Shown piece after piece: positions 42,227-51,700 of a stretch of 64,000 nucleotides of DNA. Source of the DNA: an uncultured Desulfobacter sp. (GTDB lineage: Bacteria; Desulfobacterota; Desulfobacteria; Desulfobacterales; Desulfobacteraceae); the NCBI RefSeq assembly GCF_963666145.1, contig NZ_OY762614.1:3648501-3712500 (forward strand), in the 5' to 3' direction. Position 1 is the stretch's first letter. Every line of letters begins with the position of its first letter. Made by a program: the position numbers and the translations under genes. The notes under the pieces were generated by a model that had not been told where the DNA came from, ran no database searches, and saw only the letters and a list, made by a program, of their open reading frames with translations.

Positions 42227-42916
42227 ATGTCCAAAGAGACCATATTGATTGTTGATGATGAGGAAGACATTCTTGAGCTGATCAAATTTAATCTAAAGGG
42301 CGAGGGGTACAACATACTCCAAGCCATGACCGGGGAAGAAGCCATTAAAATTGCTAAACAGTCCGGTCCTGATCTCATGGTGCTTGATCTTATGCTGCCG
42401 GGAATCGACGGGCTTGAAGTCACCCGGTATTTGAAAAATAATGACACCACCACGGATATTCCCATCGTGATGCTCACAGCCAAAGGCGAGGAATCCGACA
42501 TCATTACCGGTTTGGAACTTGGGGCCAATGACTACATATCCAAGCCCTTCAGCCCAAGGGAGCTTACGGCCCGGATTCGCGCCATTTTGCGCCGCCGCCA
42601 GAAAAACAGTGCCGAAGCGCCGGTTCGTGTCCGTCAGGAAGGGGATATGGTCATTGACCGGGCCAAACACCGGGTCTCCATTGAAGGCAAGCTTGTTGAA
42701 CTGACCTTGTCTGAATTTGAACTGCTCTCCTTTCTGGCTGAGAAAAAGGGCTGGGTGTTTACCCGGGGGCAGATCGTGGACGCCATTCATGGGGAAAATT
42801 ATGCCGTGACCGAACGCAGCATTGATGTTATCATCGTCGGATTGCGCAAAAAGCTGGGCAGTTATTCATCCTGTATCGAAACGGTTCGGGGTGTGGGGTA
42901 TCGTTTTAAGGAATAG
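42227..42916 (+). CDS. phoB: Phosphate regulon response regulator PhoB
   Basis: An OmpR-family regulator of 229 aa. The receiver domain has DDEED at 10-14, phosphoacceptor Asp54 in VLDLMLPG, and Lys106 in SKPFSP. The winged-helix DNA-binding domain covers about 130-229 and contains LTLSEFELLSFLAEKKGWVFTRGQIVDAIHG and TVRGVGYRFKE. It is between phoU and phoR. OmpR-family relatives cannot be ruled out, but the gene context makes PhoB most likely. Confidence 0.93.
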   Translation: MSKETILIVDDEEDILELIKFNLKGEGYNILQAMTGEEAIKIAKQSGPDLMVLDLMLPGIDGLEVTRYLKNNDTTTDIPIVMLTAKGEESDIITGLELGANDYISKPFSPRELTARIRAILRRRQKNSAEAPVRVRQEGDMVIDRAKHRVSIEGKLVELTLSEFELLSFLAEKKGWVFTRGQIVDAIHGENYAVTERSIDVIIVGLRKKLGSYSSCIETVRGVGYRFKE

Positions 42917-42989
42917 ATACCACCCATTTTCTGCCTCTTGGCTGTATCAATAATAAATTTGGATAACAAATTTTGGACCAGACATTTCC

Positions 42990-44816
42990 ATGTTTCGTAA
43001 AAAAACAAAGCTGATTTGGCGGATTTTCCCATCGTTTCTCGTTATTACGCTTTTATCTCTGGCCGTTGAAGCCTGGTATTCCACCAGTTATTTTAAAAGC
43101 TTTTTTCTTGAAACTGCCGAGCGTGAACTCTCGGCCAGGGCCATCCTGTTACAGGACGTGTTTGGTCATTTCTTATATGTGGACGGCCACCCCCACGCGG
43201 AGGTTGATGCCCTATGTAAAAAACTGGGGAAAAAAATTCAGACCCGCATTACGGTTATTCTCCATTCAGGAGAGGTAATCGGTGACTCCTTGGCCAGGGT
43301 AGAGACCATGGAAAATCACAGGAATCGGCCTGAAATCCAGAAGGCGTTTTCCGGGGGAAAGAGTGTGGCCATACGCTACAGCGACACCCTGGATAAGAAT
43401 ATGATGTATATTGCCATGCCGCTTGCTTACAGTGGGGGCGATGCCGCTGTGATCCGGACGGCTGTTTCCATTTCGCATATTGATGCCAAAGTTGAGGGGA
43501 TGCGTAATTCAATTGCTTTGGTCCTGGTGTTGACCACCGTGGCTGCAGCCCTGGCAAGCCTGTATGTGTCAAGGCGCATAACCAGGCCCGTGGAAAAGAT
43601 GCGTCAGGGGGCCAAGGCGTTTTCCAAGGGCAATTTGACCCGCCAGCTGTCCATTCCGGATACCGAAGAACTTTCCCAGCTGGCCCGGGCCATGAATTCG
43701 ATGGCGTCCGAACTTAATAAAAAAATTATAGATGTCAAAAACCGAAGCCGGGAACTTGAAGCTGTCCATGCCAGTATGGAGGAGGGGGTCATCGCCATCA
43801 GCAGCGGGGAACAGATCATCACCATCAATAAGGCTGCTGCTCAAATATTTGACTTCCCCCCGGAAACGCTGAAAGCAAAACACGTGCTTGAGGTTGCCAG
43901 AAATTATGATCTGCAGATCTTCCTTAAAAAGGCCCTTGCCACCGCCGAACCCGTGGAAGATGATATCATCATTGACGCAGATGAGCGCATGGTGCTCAAT
44001 ATCCATTCCACTGCATTGTATGACACCCATGATGAACGCATGGGCACCCTGATTATTTTCCGTGATATAACCCGGATCAGGCTGCTTGAAACCATGCACA
44101 AGGATTTTGCGGCAAATGTATCCCACGAATTAAAAACACCTTTAACCACAATCAAAGGGTTTATCGAGACACTTCAGCAGATGATGGCAGACGGGGAGCA
44201 TACAGCCCCGGATTCATCAGAGCAGTTCGCCAGGTTCCTGGGGATCATTGAAAAAAATGTGAACCGGATGGTCCGCCTGATTGAGGATCTTCTGGCCCTA
44301 TCAAGACTGGAGCGCCTGAAAGGCACCGATATTCAGCTTGAGATTCACCCTTTGGCCGATTCGATCCATAAGGTCGTAAGGTTTTGCGCCGACCGGGCCC
44401 AGTCTCTGGGGATATCAATGGACGTCCACTGCCCGGACACCATCGCAGGTATGGTGGACCCCACCCTCATTGAGCAGGCCGTGTATAATCTGGTGGATAA
44501 TGCCTTAAAGTACGGCGGTGAGGGAACATCCATTACTATAAATGCCGAACTCAAAGACGATAAAATGGAGATCCAGGTCAAAGATACGGGGCCGGGCATT
44601 GATGCCAGCCATCTGCCGAAAATATTCAACCGGTTTTACCGGGTGGACAAAGGTCGAAGCCGGGAGCAGGGGGGGACTGGCTTAGGGTTGGCCATCGTCA
44701 AACATATTGTCAGGTACCACAACGGCCGCATTGATGTGGAGAGCCGCCGGGGGAAAGGGACCTGCTTTACCATGACCATTCCTGTGGAAACAGAAAAGAA
44801 AACTGTTTCTGGTTAA
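42990..44816 (+). CDS. phoR: Phosphate regulon sensor histidine kinase PhoR
   Basis: A 608-residue kinase. TM1 lies at about 12-33, a periplasmic domain to about residue 170, TM2 at about 173-195, then HAMP, a PAS domain (about 255-365), HisKA with the His in NVSHELKTPLTTIKGFIE, and HATPase with NLVDNALKYG, KDTGPGID and GGTGLGLAIVKHIVRYH. The extended periplasmic domain differs from the short E. coli PhoR, but it is usual in other phyla. Confidence 0.92.
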   Translation: MFRKKTKLIWRIFPSFLVITLLSLAVEAWYSTSYFKSFFLETAERELSARAILLQDVFGHFLYVDGHPHAEVDALCKKLGKKIQTRITVILHSGEVIGDSLARVETMENHRNRPEIQKAFSGGKSVAIRYSDTLDKNMMYIAMPLAYSGGDAAVIRTAVSISHIDAKVEGMRNSIALVLVLTTVAAALASLYVSRRITRPVEKMRQGAKAFSKGNLTRQLSIPDTEELSQLARAMNSMASELNKKIIDVKNRSRELEAVHASMEEGVIAISSGEQIITINKAAAQIFDFPPETLKAKHVLEVARNYDLQIFLKKALATAEPVEDDIIIDADERMVLNIHSTALYDTHDERMGTLIIFRDITRIRLLETMHKDFAANVSHELKTPLTTIKGFIETLQQMMADGEHTAPDSSEQFARFLGIIEKNVNRMVRLIEDLLALSRLERLKGTDIQLEIHPLADSIHKVVRFCADRAQSLGISMDVHCPDTIAGMVDPTLIEQAVYNLVDNALKYGGEGTSITINAELKDDKMEIQVKDTGPGIDASHLPKIFNRFYRVDKGRSREQGGTGLGLAIVKHIVRYHNGRIDVESRRGKGTCFTMTIPVETEKKTVSG

Positions 44817-44823
44817 TCGAATT

Positions 44824-44968
44824 TAAGTGCGCAGCACTTAAACTCTGTGTCCTCTGTGGTTAAATAAATAATGCGGGCGAAGCCCGCTGATTTAACAAAT
44901 CCCTTCGGGATTTTTTATTTTAAACCACAGAGAGCACAGAGGTTTGGCTCTCGCCAAACTACACAGAG
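44824..44968. repeat. Composite palindromic element with four hairpins
   Basis: It starts with TAAGTGC-GCA-GCACTTA (44824-44840). An outer inverted repeat follows, CTCTGTGTCCTCTGTGGTTAAA (44843-44864) against TTTAAACCACAGAG...CACAGAG (44919-44942). Inside lie GCGGGC-GAA-GCCCGC (44873-44887) and AATCCC-TTC-GGGATT followed by a T-run (44898-44920). A fourth hairpin GTTTGGC-TCTC-GCCAAAC (44942-44959) leads into ACACAGAG. It fills the convergent phoR/amidohydrolase gap; the third hairpin may terminate phoR. Confidence 0.7.
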
Positions 44969-45002
44969 CATCGTTTTAGATAATGTTTTTGCGTGCGGCC
45001 AT

Positions 45003-45851
45003 CTATTCTATCAGCTGGAACAAAGCCCGGGCATTTTCTCCCAGAACCATCTGTTTTTGCTCCTGGGTCAGCCGGGACTGGTCAAGGTCTTTATAATACC
45101 TGTCAGGGGTGAGCAGGGGGAAATCCGTGCCGAACAAAATTTTATCCAGAACCCCGGCGCTGGCGGCCATGTCGTAGATCTGCGGGTCATAAAGAAACAC
45201 GGATGCGGCCGTATCATACCAGATGTTTTTAAGCAGTTCTTTCATCTGCCGTTTCATGACATGGTAAAAGAAGATGCCCCCGCCCCAGTGGGCAAGGATG
45301 ATTTTATTGTCCGGAAAACTTTGGGCCAGATGGTCAATCTGCCCAAGGGTAATCGGCGTTTTCCCCGGATATTGATGACCCACAGGCTCGTTGGTATGGA
45401 TCATACATGGTAAGTTTCCCTTGGCCCGGAGCACTTCCATTACAGGGGCCAAAAGCCGGATAGCCCGATCATCAATACCGGACAGGTAAAAGGCCAGTTC
45501 CCCCACACCGCTAAGCCCCGCATCAATACAGCGCTCTGCCTCTTTTGCCCCATCTGCCCAGTTCAGATCAAAACAGGCCAGGCCCCGCAACCGCTTGGGG
45601 TGGGCCGTGACCGCCTCAATGATTGCATCATTGTTTCGTTTTGCATATTCAGGGTTGCGCCATGGAAATCCGAAAATAACGGAGATGTCCACCTGATGCC
45701 GGTCCATGGTCTCTATCAGCTGAGAAACTGTTGTGATTTTGGACTTTGAGGAATCATATAACAGCTTAAATTCAGGTTCCCCCTCAAAGAACGGGGTCCT
45801 GTTGTCTGCCACGTCCTGGAAAAAAAGATGGGTATGAACATCGATAATCAC
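45003..45851 (-). CDS. Amidohydrolase-2 family metal-dependent hydrolase
   Basis: A 282-residue TIM-barrel enzyme, starting from GTG 45851, where the metal motif IDVHTHLFF begins just after the start; a TTG 69 bases upstream is unlikely. Other landmarks are CFDLNWADGAKEAERCIDAGLSGVGE, HTNEPVGHQ, IILAHWGGG, and ILFGTDFPLL with the conserved Asp. Family members include decarboxylases and lactonases; the substrate is unknown. It stands alone, divergent from the siroheme gene. Confidence 0.84.
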   Translation of the reverse strand: MIIDVHTHLFFQDVADNRTPFFEGEPEFKLLYDSSKSKITTVSQLIETMDRHQVDISVIFGFPWRNPEYAKRNNDAIIEAVTAHPKRLRGLACFDLNWADGAKEAERCIDAGLSGVGELAFYLSGIDDRAIRLLAPVMEVLRAKGNLPCMIHTNEPVGHQYPGKTPITLGQIDHLAQSFPDNKIILAHWGGGIFFYHVMKRQMKELLKNIWYDTAASVFLYDPQIYDMAASAGVLDKILFGTDFPLLTPDRYYKDLDQSRLTQEQKQMVLGENARALFQLIE

Positions 45852-45945
45852 GGCATTGTCCCCAAAAGGATAAGCATTGAAAAAAACTACCAGGCAATAT
45901 ATATTAAACCCCCTGCTCAAACAAGGGCGAATAAGGGATGAGGTG

Positions 45946-46620
45946 ATGGATTACTATCCGATTTTTTTAGATGTTAAAGACAGAAACTGCCTTGTGGCCG
46001 GCGGTGGGGCTGTGGGGACCAGAAAGGCGTTGGGCCTTGCCCGGGCAGGTGCCCGGGTGACCGTGGTCAGCCTTGGGTTTTCAGATGAGTTGTCAAATCC
46101 ACCGTGCAGCGCCATCACTTTAAAAGAAAAAGAATTTGACGATTCGGATCTGGACGGCATGAGCCTGGCTTTTGCCGCCACAGATAATATGCAGTTAAAT
46201 GCCAGGATACGGCAGGCTGCGCAAAAGAAAAATATATTGTGCAACATTGCCGACGGCCGGGACAAAGGGGATTTTATCCTGCCGGCCGTGGTGGACCGGG
46301 GCGATCTGTTGTTCGCCGTATCTACCTGCGGGGCAAGTCCGGCCCTTTCAAGACGCCTGCGTATGGACCTTGAAGCACAATTCGGGCCTGAATACGGTAT
46401 ACTTGCCGCGCTTCTGGGCCGCATCCGAGCTGTTTTGCTGGAGCAGGGACATGATCCCAAAGGTCACCGAAAAATTTTCCGTGCCCTGCTTGATGCCGAT
46501 TTGCCCGAAAAGATTGCCGCAGGAGAAACCCGGCAGATTGATGCCGTACTTGCCAAGGTCCTGGATGACGGCTTTTGCCTGGAAACGCTTATGCCTGATT
46601 TCAGTGCCAGGGAGTTATGA
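45946..46620 (+). CDS. Bifunctional precorrin-2 dehydrogenase / sirohydrochlorin ferrochelatase
   Basis: A 224-residue Met8p/CysG N-terminal type protein. The start ATG 45946 has GGGATGAGGTG before it, and the sequence opens MDYYPIFLDVKDRNCLVAGGGAVGTRKALGLARAGA, with the NAD-binding GGGAVGTRK loop. Later motifs are ALVASCGASPALSRRLR-like (FAVSTCGASPALSRRLRMDLE). It converts precorrin-2 to siroheme, needed for dissimilatory sulfite reductase. It heads a cluster with ccsA-like and hemA. Confidence 0.9.
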   Translation: MDYYPIFLDVKDRNCLVAGGGAVGTRKALGLARAGARVTVVSLGFSDELSNPPCSAITLKEKEFDDSDLDGMSLAFAATDNMQLNARIRQAAQKKNILCNIADGRDKGDFILPAVVDRGDLLFAVSTCGASPALSRRLRMDLEAQFGPEYGILAALLGRIRAVLLEQGHDPKGHRKIFRALLDADLPEKIAAGETRQIDAVLAKVLDDGFCLETLMPDFSAREL

Positions 46621-47453
46621 TGTTTATGAATATTCCTTTTATCCTCTTACAGTGTGCAACATTTTTTTACCTGATCAGCACCGCCGGGTATTTTTGCTAT
46701 CTGTTTCACCAGAAAGACCGGATCCAGCAGACCGCCTTCGGAGCTGTGGGGGTCGGGGCTGTGGTGCATCTGTTTGCCATTGTTCTGCAAAGCGCGGCCC
46801 TTGGCGGACTGCCCATCTACACCCTTGGCCAGAGCATGTCCATGGCAGGGGTCTCCCTTGCAGCCATGTTCATTTACACCCAGTACCGGTTCCGTTTGAA
46901 AATTTTAGGTGTGTATGCCACGGCCATGATCAGTGTCCTGATGCTTGCCTCCCTCTTTTTGCCCGAGACGGCCAAGGCCCCGGACCAGATATACAAGGGA
47001 ATTTTCTTTTACGGGCACATTATACTGATTTTTGCCGGGGAATCCATGCTGGCCCTGGCCTGCGGTGCGGGTATCCTGTACCTGATCCAGGAGCAGGGCA
47101 TTAAAGGCAAAAGTCCGGGATTTTTTTTCAAACGGCTGCCCTCTTTGGATTTTTTAGATGCCGTCTCCTATACTTGCATCACCACAGGGTTTGCCCTGCT
47201 GACCTTCGGGCTTGTTACCGGGTTTATTTATGCAAGATCCGTGTGGGGCAGTTTCTGGCGCTGGGATGTCAAAGAGGTCTTTTCTCTGGGTGCCTGGCTG
47301 GTGTATGCGGCACTGTTGCACCTGCGGTTGTATTCGGGCTGGCGGGGCCGCAACTCCGCAATCATGTCCGTCATTGGTTTTGTGATATTAATTTTTACCT
47401 TCCTGGGGGTGAATTTCTTCCTTGGCGGGCATCACCAGGGGTTTACCCAGTAA
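46617..47453 (+). CDS. CcsA/HemX-family cytochrome c assembly membrane protein
   Basis: A 278-residue inner-membrane protein with about eight hydrophobic segments. It carries the heme-handling pattern of the family, GSFWRWDVKEVFSLGAWLVYAALLHLRL, and ends in a region with His residues suited to heme ligation (GGHHQG). It overlaps the siroheme gene by four bases. CcsA takes part in system II cytochrome c maturation, while HemX-type paralogues sit next to hemA, as here. Which of the two roles applies is not settled by sequence. Confidence 0.84.
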   Translation: MMFMNIPFILLQCATFFYLISTAGYFCYLFHQKDRIQQTAFGAVGVGAVVHLFAIVLQSAALGGLPIYTLGQSMSMAGVSLAAMFIYTQYRFRLKILGVYATAMISVLMLASLFLPETAKAPDQIYKGIFFYGHIILIFAGESMLALACGAGILYLIQEQGIKGKSPGFFFKRLPSLDFLDAVSYTCITTGFALLTFGLVTGFIYARSVWGSFWRWDVKEVFSLGAWLVYAALLHLRLYSGWRGRNSAIMSVIGFVILIFTFLGVNFFLGGHHQGFTQ

Positions 47454-47478
47454 GATACAGGACGCAGATTAACCCATT

Positions 47479-48774
47479 ATGCCAAAGATAATTCTGATCG
47501 GTGCCAACCATAAAACCGCACCTGTGGAGCTTCGGGAAAAACTCTCTTTTTCCCAGGAGCAGATTGAAACGGCCCTGGAATTTATAAAGCAGGACTCAGG
47601 TATCAAGGAAGGCCTGGTTGTTTCCACCTGCAATCGACTGGAGTTTTTATATATTCCCAAAGCCGAAAATAAGGAAAATAACGAAAGAATTGATGCCGTG
47701 CTGGCATTTATTTCTGAACTCAAGCAACTGCCTGTTTCGGAATTCAAAAATTCCCTGTACATCCATACCGATGATGACGCGATCCGTCATCTGTTTTGTG
47801 TGGCCGCAAGCCTTGATTCCATGGTGGTGGGGGAACCCCAGATTCTGGGTCAGGTGAAAAAGGCGTATAAAACCGCCGTAAATGCCGGCTCCACAGGAGT
47901 CTTGCTCAATCGCCTGATGCACAAATCCTTTTCCGTGGCCAAACGGGTGAGAAAACAGACCGGTATTGGTGATAATGCCGTGTCCATTTCCTATGCAGCC
48001 ATAGAACTCGCCCATAAGATTTTTGCCGATCTTGCCACCAAAAGCGTCATGCTCATCGGGGCAGGTGAGATGGCGGAACTTGCTGTTGAGCATTTATTGG
48101 CCCACCAGGTCAAAGAGATTGTGGTGGCCAACCGCACATTCAAAAACGCTTTGGAGCTGGCCCGCAAGTTTAACGGTCAGGCGGTTCAGTACGAGGAACG
48201 GGTTGATGCACTGGCCGATGTGGATATCATTATCAGTTCCACCGGGGCTACGGAATATGTGTTGACCCGGGACCAGGTCAAGGGCATCATGAAAAAACGG
48301 CAGCATAAAACATTGTTTTTCATTGATATTGCCGTGCCCCGGGATATTGATCCCCGGATCAATAAAATTTCCAATGCCTATGTCTATGATATTGACGATT
48401 TGAGAAATATTGTGGAAACAAATATCAGTCAGCGGGAACAGGAGACCGTCAGGGCCCAGCGGTTTGTGGAAGAAGCATTGCTGGCCTTCCGCCGGTGGCT
48501 GGATGAACTGGCCGTGGTGCCGACCATCAAGGCCATCAATCGGAAAATGACGGACATTGTGAATCTGGAATGTGAGAAAACCCTGGCAGGGTTGGCCCAT
48601 CTGTCACAGGATGATGCCGAATCCATCCGGAGAATGACAAGGGCCATTGCGTCCCGTGCCATCCATGATCCTATTTTATTTTTACGTAACACCGGTGATC
48701 ACCGGGACGATTCTTTATATTTGAATATCGCCAGGCAGCTGTTTAATCTGGATATCCCGGATCACAATTATTGA
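47479..48774 (+). CDS. hemA: Glutamyl-tRNA reductase HemA
   Basis: The first enzyme of C5 tetrapyrrole synthesis, reducing Glu-tRNA to glutamate-1-semialdehyde. The 431 aa has the catalytic Cys in VVSTCNRLEFLY near residue 50, the opening GANHKTAPVELREKLSF, substrate contacts in DSMVVGEPQILGQVKKAY and the NADPH fold VMLIGAGEMAELA. A dimerisation C-terminal domain follows. It is downstream of the CcsA-like gene and supplies precursor for the siroheme enzyme upstream. Confidence 0.96.
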   Translation: MPKIILIGANHKTAPVELREKLSFSQEQIETALEFIKQDSGIKEGLVVSTCNRLEFLYIPKAENKENNERIDAVLAFISELKQLPVSEFKNSLYIHTDDDAIRHLFCVAASLDSMVVGEPQILGQVKKAYKTAVNAGSTGVLLNRLMHKSFSVAKRVRKQTGIGDNAVSISYAAIELAHKIFADLATKSVMLIGAGEMAELAVEHLLAHQVKEIVVANRTFKNALELARKFNGQAVQYEERVDALADVDIIISSTGATEYVLTRDQVKGIMKKRQHKTLFFIDIAVPRDIDPRINKISNAYVYDIDDLRNIVETNISQREQETVRAQRFVEEALLAFRRWLDELAVVPTIKAINRKMTDIVNLECEKTLAGLAHLSQDDAESIRRMTRAIASRAIHDPILFLRNTGDHRDDSLYLNIARQLFNLDIPDHNY

Positions 48775-48785
48775 AGGTGATCTAA

Positions 48786-51101
48786 ATGAAACTGTTAAGA
48801 CGGCTCATCATTTTTTCATTATTGTGTGCATGTCTGGCGTTCATTGGCTATGCTTATCTGATCAACCATCAGGTCGCCCAGCGGTTTAAGGATCGGTTGT
48901 GGGATATCCCGGCCAAGGTATATGCACGGCCCATGACCCTCTATCCGGGGTTACAGCTCTCCGCCAAATCTCTTGGGCAGGAGTTGGACCTGATGGGGTA
49001 CCGCAGGGTCTCCACCCAGGCCCAGCTAACGGTGCCCGGGACCTATACCCGTTACCAGGGGCGGTTTGTGCTCAATTGCAGGCCCTTTGATTTCGGCACC
49101 CAGCGCCGCCCCGTGCGGCGCATCGAATTTACCATTTCCGGCGGCAGTATTGATAGCCTTAAATCGTCAGACAACACGGCTGATATGGAACAGCTGGACC
49201 CGGTGCTCATCGGACAGTTTTATCCCTCTTCCATGGAAGATCGTGTGCTGGTCAATACCCGGGATATTCCGGAGCTGCTCAAAAAGACCATTGTTGCCGT
49301 GGAGGATAAAAATTTTTACTCCCATTACGGCATTGATTTTAAGTCCATTTTCCGGGCCATTGTGGTCAATATTCGGGAAGGTAAATTCACCCAGGGGGCC
49401 AGCACCCTGACCCAGCAGCTGGCGAAAAATTTTTTCCTCTCTTCTGAAAAAACACTGAAACGAAAACTCAGCGAAGCCTTTGTCGCGGCAGCCATTGAAC
49501 GACAGTACACCAAGCAGGAGATTCTTGAGGCCTATATCAATGAAGTATATTTAGGCCAGGACGGTGCACGGTCCATACACGGATTCGGCCTGGCGGCCCA
49601 GTTTTACTTCGGCAAGTCCCTGGAGTCGCTCTCACCCGGGGAGACGGCGCTTTTGGTGGGCATGCTCAAGGGGCCGTCCGTTTTCAATCCAAGAATTCAT
49701 GTGGAACGTGCCACGGACCGGCGAAACACCGTAATTGGTCTGATGGCGGACCAGGGACTGATTTCATCCGCCGATCGGGCAAAATTGCTTGGCAGTCCCC
49801 TTGGCGTGATTCCGGTTCCCCGGCAGTGGCGGTTTCCCTTTTACCTGGATCTGGTGAAGCGAAGACTGCTCACAGAGTACCGTGAGAAAGATTTGAAAAC
49901 CATGGGACTGCGTATTTTTACCCCCTTTGATCCGCTGGTGCAGCTGGCTGCGGAAAAAGGTGTGAGCGATTTCATGGCCGGCAGAGATTCAACCCTTGAG
50001 GCCGGGGTTGTGGTGACGGCCTGCGCCACCAATGAGATCCAGGCCCTGGTGGGGGGCAAGGAACCCAAATTCCAGGGGTTTAACCGCGCCCTGGATGCAA
50101 AGCGGCCCATTGGCTCCCTGGTGAAGTCTGCGGTATATCTTTCGGCATTGGAACAGCCTGACAGGTACACCCTGGTGACCCAGATTGATGACGGGCCGGT
50201 GTCGTTGAAAAGCGGCGGCCAAATCTGGAAGCCCATGAATTATGACAGAACATTCCACGGGGAACTGCCTTTATACCAGGCCCTGGTCCACTCATATAAT
50301 ACGGCTACGGTCAGGCTCGGCATGGATCTTGGCTTGGAGACAGTTTTTGCAACCATGGAGCAGTTGGGGTTCAGGCCCCCTGACCCGCTTGTGCCTGCCA
50401 TGCTTCTGGGCAGTTTTGAGATGACCCCGATTCAGGTTGCCCAGGTGTATCATACCCTGGCATCGGGAGGCTTTTACACTCCGGCCCGGGTTATCAACGC
50501 CGTATATACCCCGGATGGCGAAACCCTTCAGCGCTATCCGCTGCAGATTGAGCAGCATCTGGATCCGGGCGCCGTATTCCTGGTGGATAAAACACTCCAG
50601 GCAGTGGTCCGGGAAGGCACCGGACGGTCTTTATCCCGGTGGCTCTCCCCGGATCTGGGCATTGCCGGAAAGACCGGTACCACCAATGATCTGAGAGATA
50701 CCTGGTTTGCCGGATTTTCCGGAAACCGTCTGGCCGTAGTCTGGGTGGGCAGGGATGACAACAAGTCCACCGGGCTCACCGGGGCAACGGGGGCCATGCA
50801 GGTGTTTGGGCGGACCATGTCGCAGATCCCGAACACGCCCCTGGTTCTGACCCCGCCGGACAATATTGAATGGGCGGTGGTCAATCCCCAGACCGGGCTT
50901 GCCACCACGAACAACGCGCCGGGTGCCCTTGCCGTGCCGTTTATCCGAGGGTCTGCGCCTGTTGAGTTTGATGCCGTTCCCGATTCTGTTCCTGAAGCAC
51001 TTTCGCCTGATTCGGTAACAAGCCCCGGGGCCGACAATCAACCGGTGCAGAAAAAAAAGCCGCGATATCTCATTGACTGGCTCAAGGATGTCTTCAAATG
51101 A
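48786..51101 (+). CDS. mrcB: Bifunctional penicillin-binding protein 1B
   Basis: A 771-residue inner-membrane murein polymerase. One N-terminal TM helix, then a UB2H-like region (about 60-140), the glycosyltransferase domain with EDKNFYSHYGIDF and QGASTLTQQLAKNFFLS, and the transpeptidase domain with SLVKSAVYLSAL (SxxK), SYNTATVRLG (SxN) and AGKTGTTNDLRDTWFAGFSG (KTG). The match IGSLVK to IGSLAK is typical of PBP1b and not PBP1a. It overlaps the lipoprotein gene downstream by four bases. Confidence 0.95.
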   Translation: MKLLRRLIIFSLLCACLAFIGYAYLINHQVAQRFKDRLWDIPAKVYARPMTLYPGLQLSAKSLGQELDLMGYRRVSTQAQLTVPGTYTRYQGRFVLNCRPFDFGTQRRPVRRIEFTISGGSIDSLKSSDNTADMEQLDPVLIGQFYPSSMEDRVLVNTRDIPELLKKTIVAVEDKNFYSHYGIDFKSIFRAIVVNIREGKFTQGASTLTQQLAKNFFLSSEKTLKRKLSEAFVAAAIERQYTKQEILEAYINEVYLGQDGARSIHGFGLAAQFYFGKSLESLSPGETALLVGMLKGPSVFNPRIHVERATDRRNTVIGLMADQGLISSADRAKLLGSPLGVIPVPRQWRFPFYLDLVKRRLLTEYREKDLKTMGLRIFTPFDPLVQLAAEKGVSDFMAGRDSTLEAGVVVTACATNEIQALVGGKEPKFQGFNRALDAKRPIGSLVKSAVYLSALEQPDRYTLVTQIDDGPVSLKSGGQIWKPMNYDRTFHGELPLYQALVHSYNTATVRLGMDLGLETVFATMEQLGFRPPDPLVPAMLLGSFEMTPIQVAQVYHTLASGGFYTPARVINAVYTPDGETLQRYPLQIEQHLDPGAVFLVDKTLQAVVREGTGRSLSRWLSPDLGIAGKTGTTNDLRDTWFAGFSGNRLAVVWVGRDDNKSTGLTGATGAMQVFGRTMSQIPNTPLVLTPPDNIEWAVVNPQTGLATTNNAPGALAVPFIRGSAPVEFDAVPDSVPEALSPDSVTSPGADNQPVQKKKPRYLIDWLKDVFK

Positions 51102-51598
51102 AAAAATTTTGTTTTTACCCCATGGTGTTGGCCCTGATGGTGTTATCCGCCTGTGCGCAAAAAAGACCTGTGTATATGCCCCAGTCCCATCTGCCCCCGG
51201 AATCGGTTCCTGAAATCGGCGGGGCTGTGCCGGGTCAAGCCACTGTGCCCGATGATTCGGCTGTTGGGAATAAAGGGCCGGATGTCAATCCAATGTTGTC
51301 TGCGGTGCGACCTGTTCAGCGTCCCCGGCCTGCTGCGTTGACCCGGATGATTAAAAATGCCGAAAATCAACTGAAGAACAAGCAGCCCCAGCGCGCCTTT
51401 TCCATTTTGGAGCAGGCATTGTACATTGACGGCCAGGACCCGCTGGTCTGGCACCTGATGGCAAGGGCCCAGTTGGACCAGGGCAATGTGGTCCAGGCCA
51501 TTTCCCTGGCCAAAAAATCCAACAGCCTGGCGGCCGCTTATCCGGACGTAAAGGAAAAAAACGCAGCGCTTCTGCGCAGCGCCCAGGGGGCTAATTAA
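51098..51598 (+). CDS. Lipoprotein with TPR-like repeat
   Basis: A 166-residue lipoprotein with lipobox VLSAC (Cys at about residue 20). A proline-rich linker follows, and the C-terminal half (about 85-160) holds a TPR-like pair: LKNKQPQRAFSILEQALYIDGQDPLVWHLMARAQLDQGNVVQAISLAKKSN. It overlaps the PBP1B gene, which suggests it may be an outer-membrane activator of that enzyme, as LpoB is in E. coli; this is inference from position only. Confidence 0.75.
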   Translation: MKKFCFYPMVLALMVLSACAQKRPVYMPQSHLPPESVPEIGGAVPGQATVPDDSAVGNKGPDVNPMLSAVRPVQRPRPAALTRMIKNAENQLKNKQPQRAFSILEQALYIDGQDPLVWHLMARAQLDQGNVVQAISLAKKSNSLAAAYPDVKEKNAALLRSAQGAN

Positions 51599-51700
51599 AT
51601 TTCCCCTTTAAATTTATGCGTTAATCCTGTATATATATCGGCTTATTTTTAAACACCGTTAATGTATCCCGGTGCTTCCGGGGTACTATCAGGAAAGCGT

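Noticed and set aside
44869..45413. Long plus-strand open frame between phoR and the siroheme gene
   Set aside because: It is largely antisense to the amidohydrolase gene and runs through the composite palindrome; it has no family pattern.
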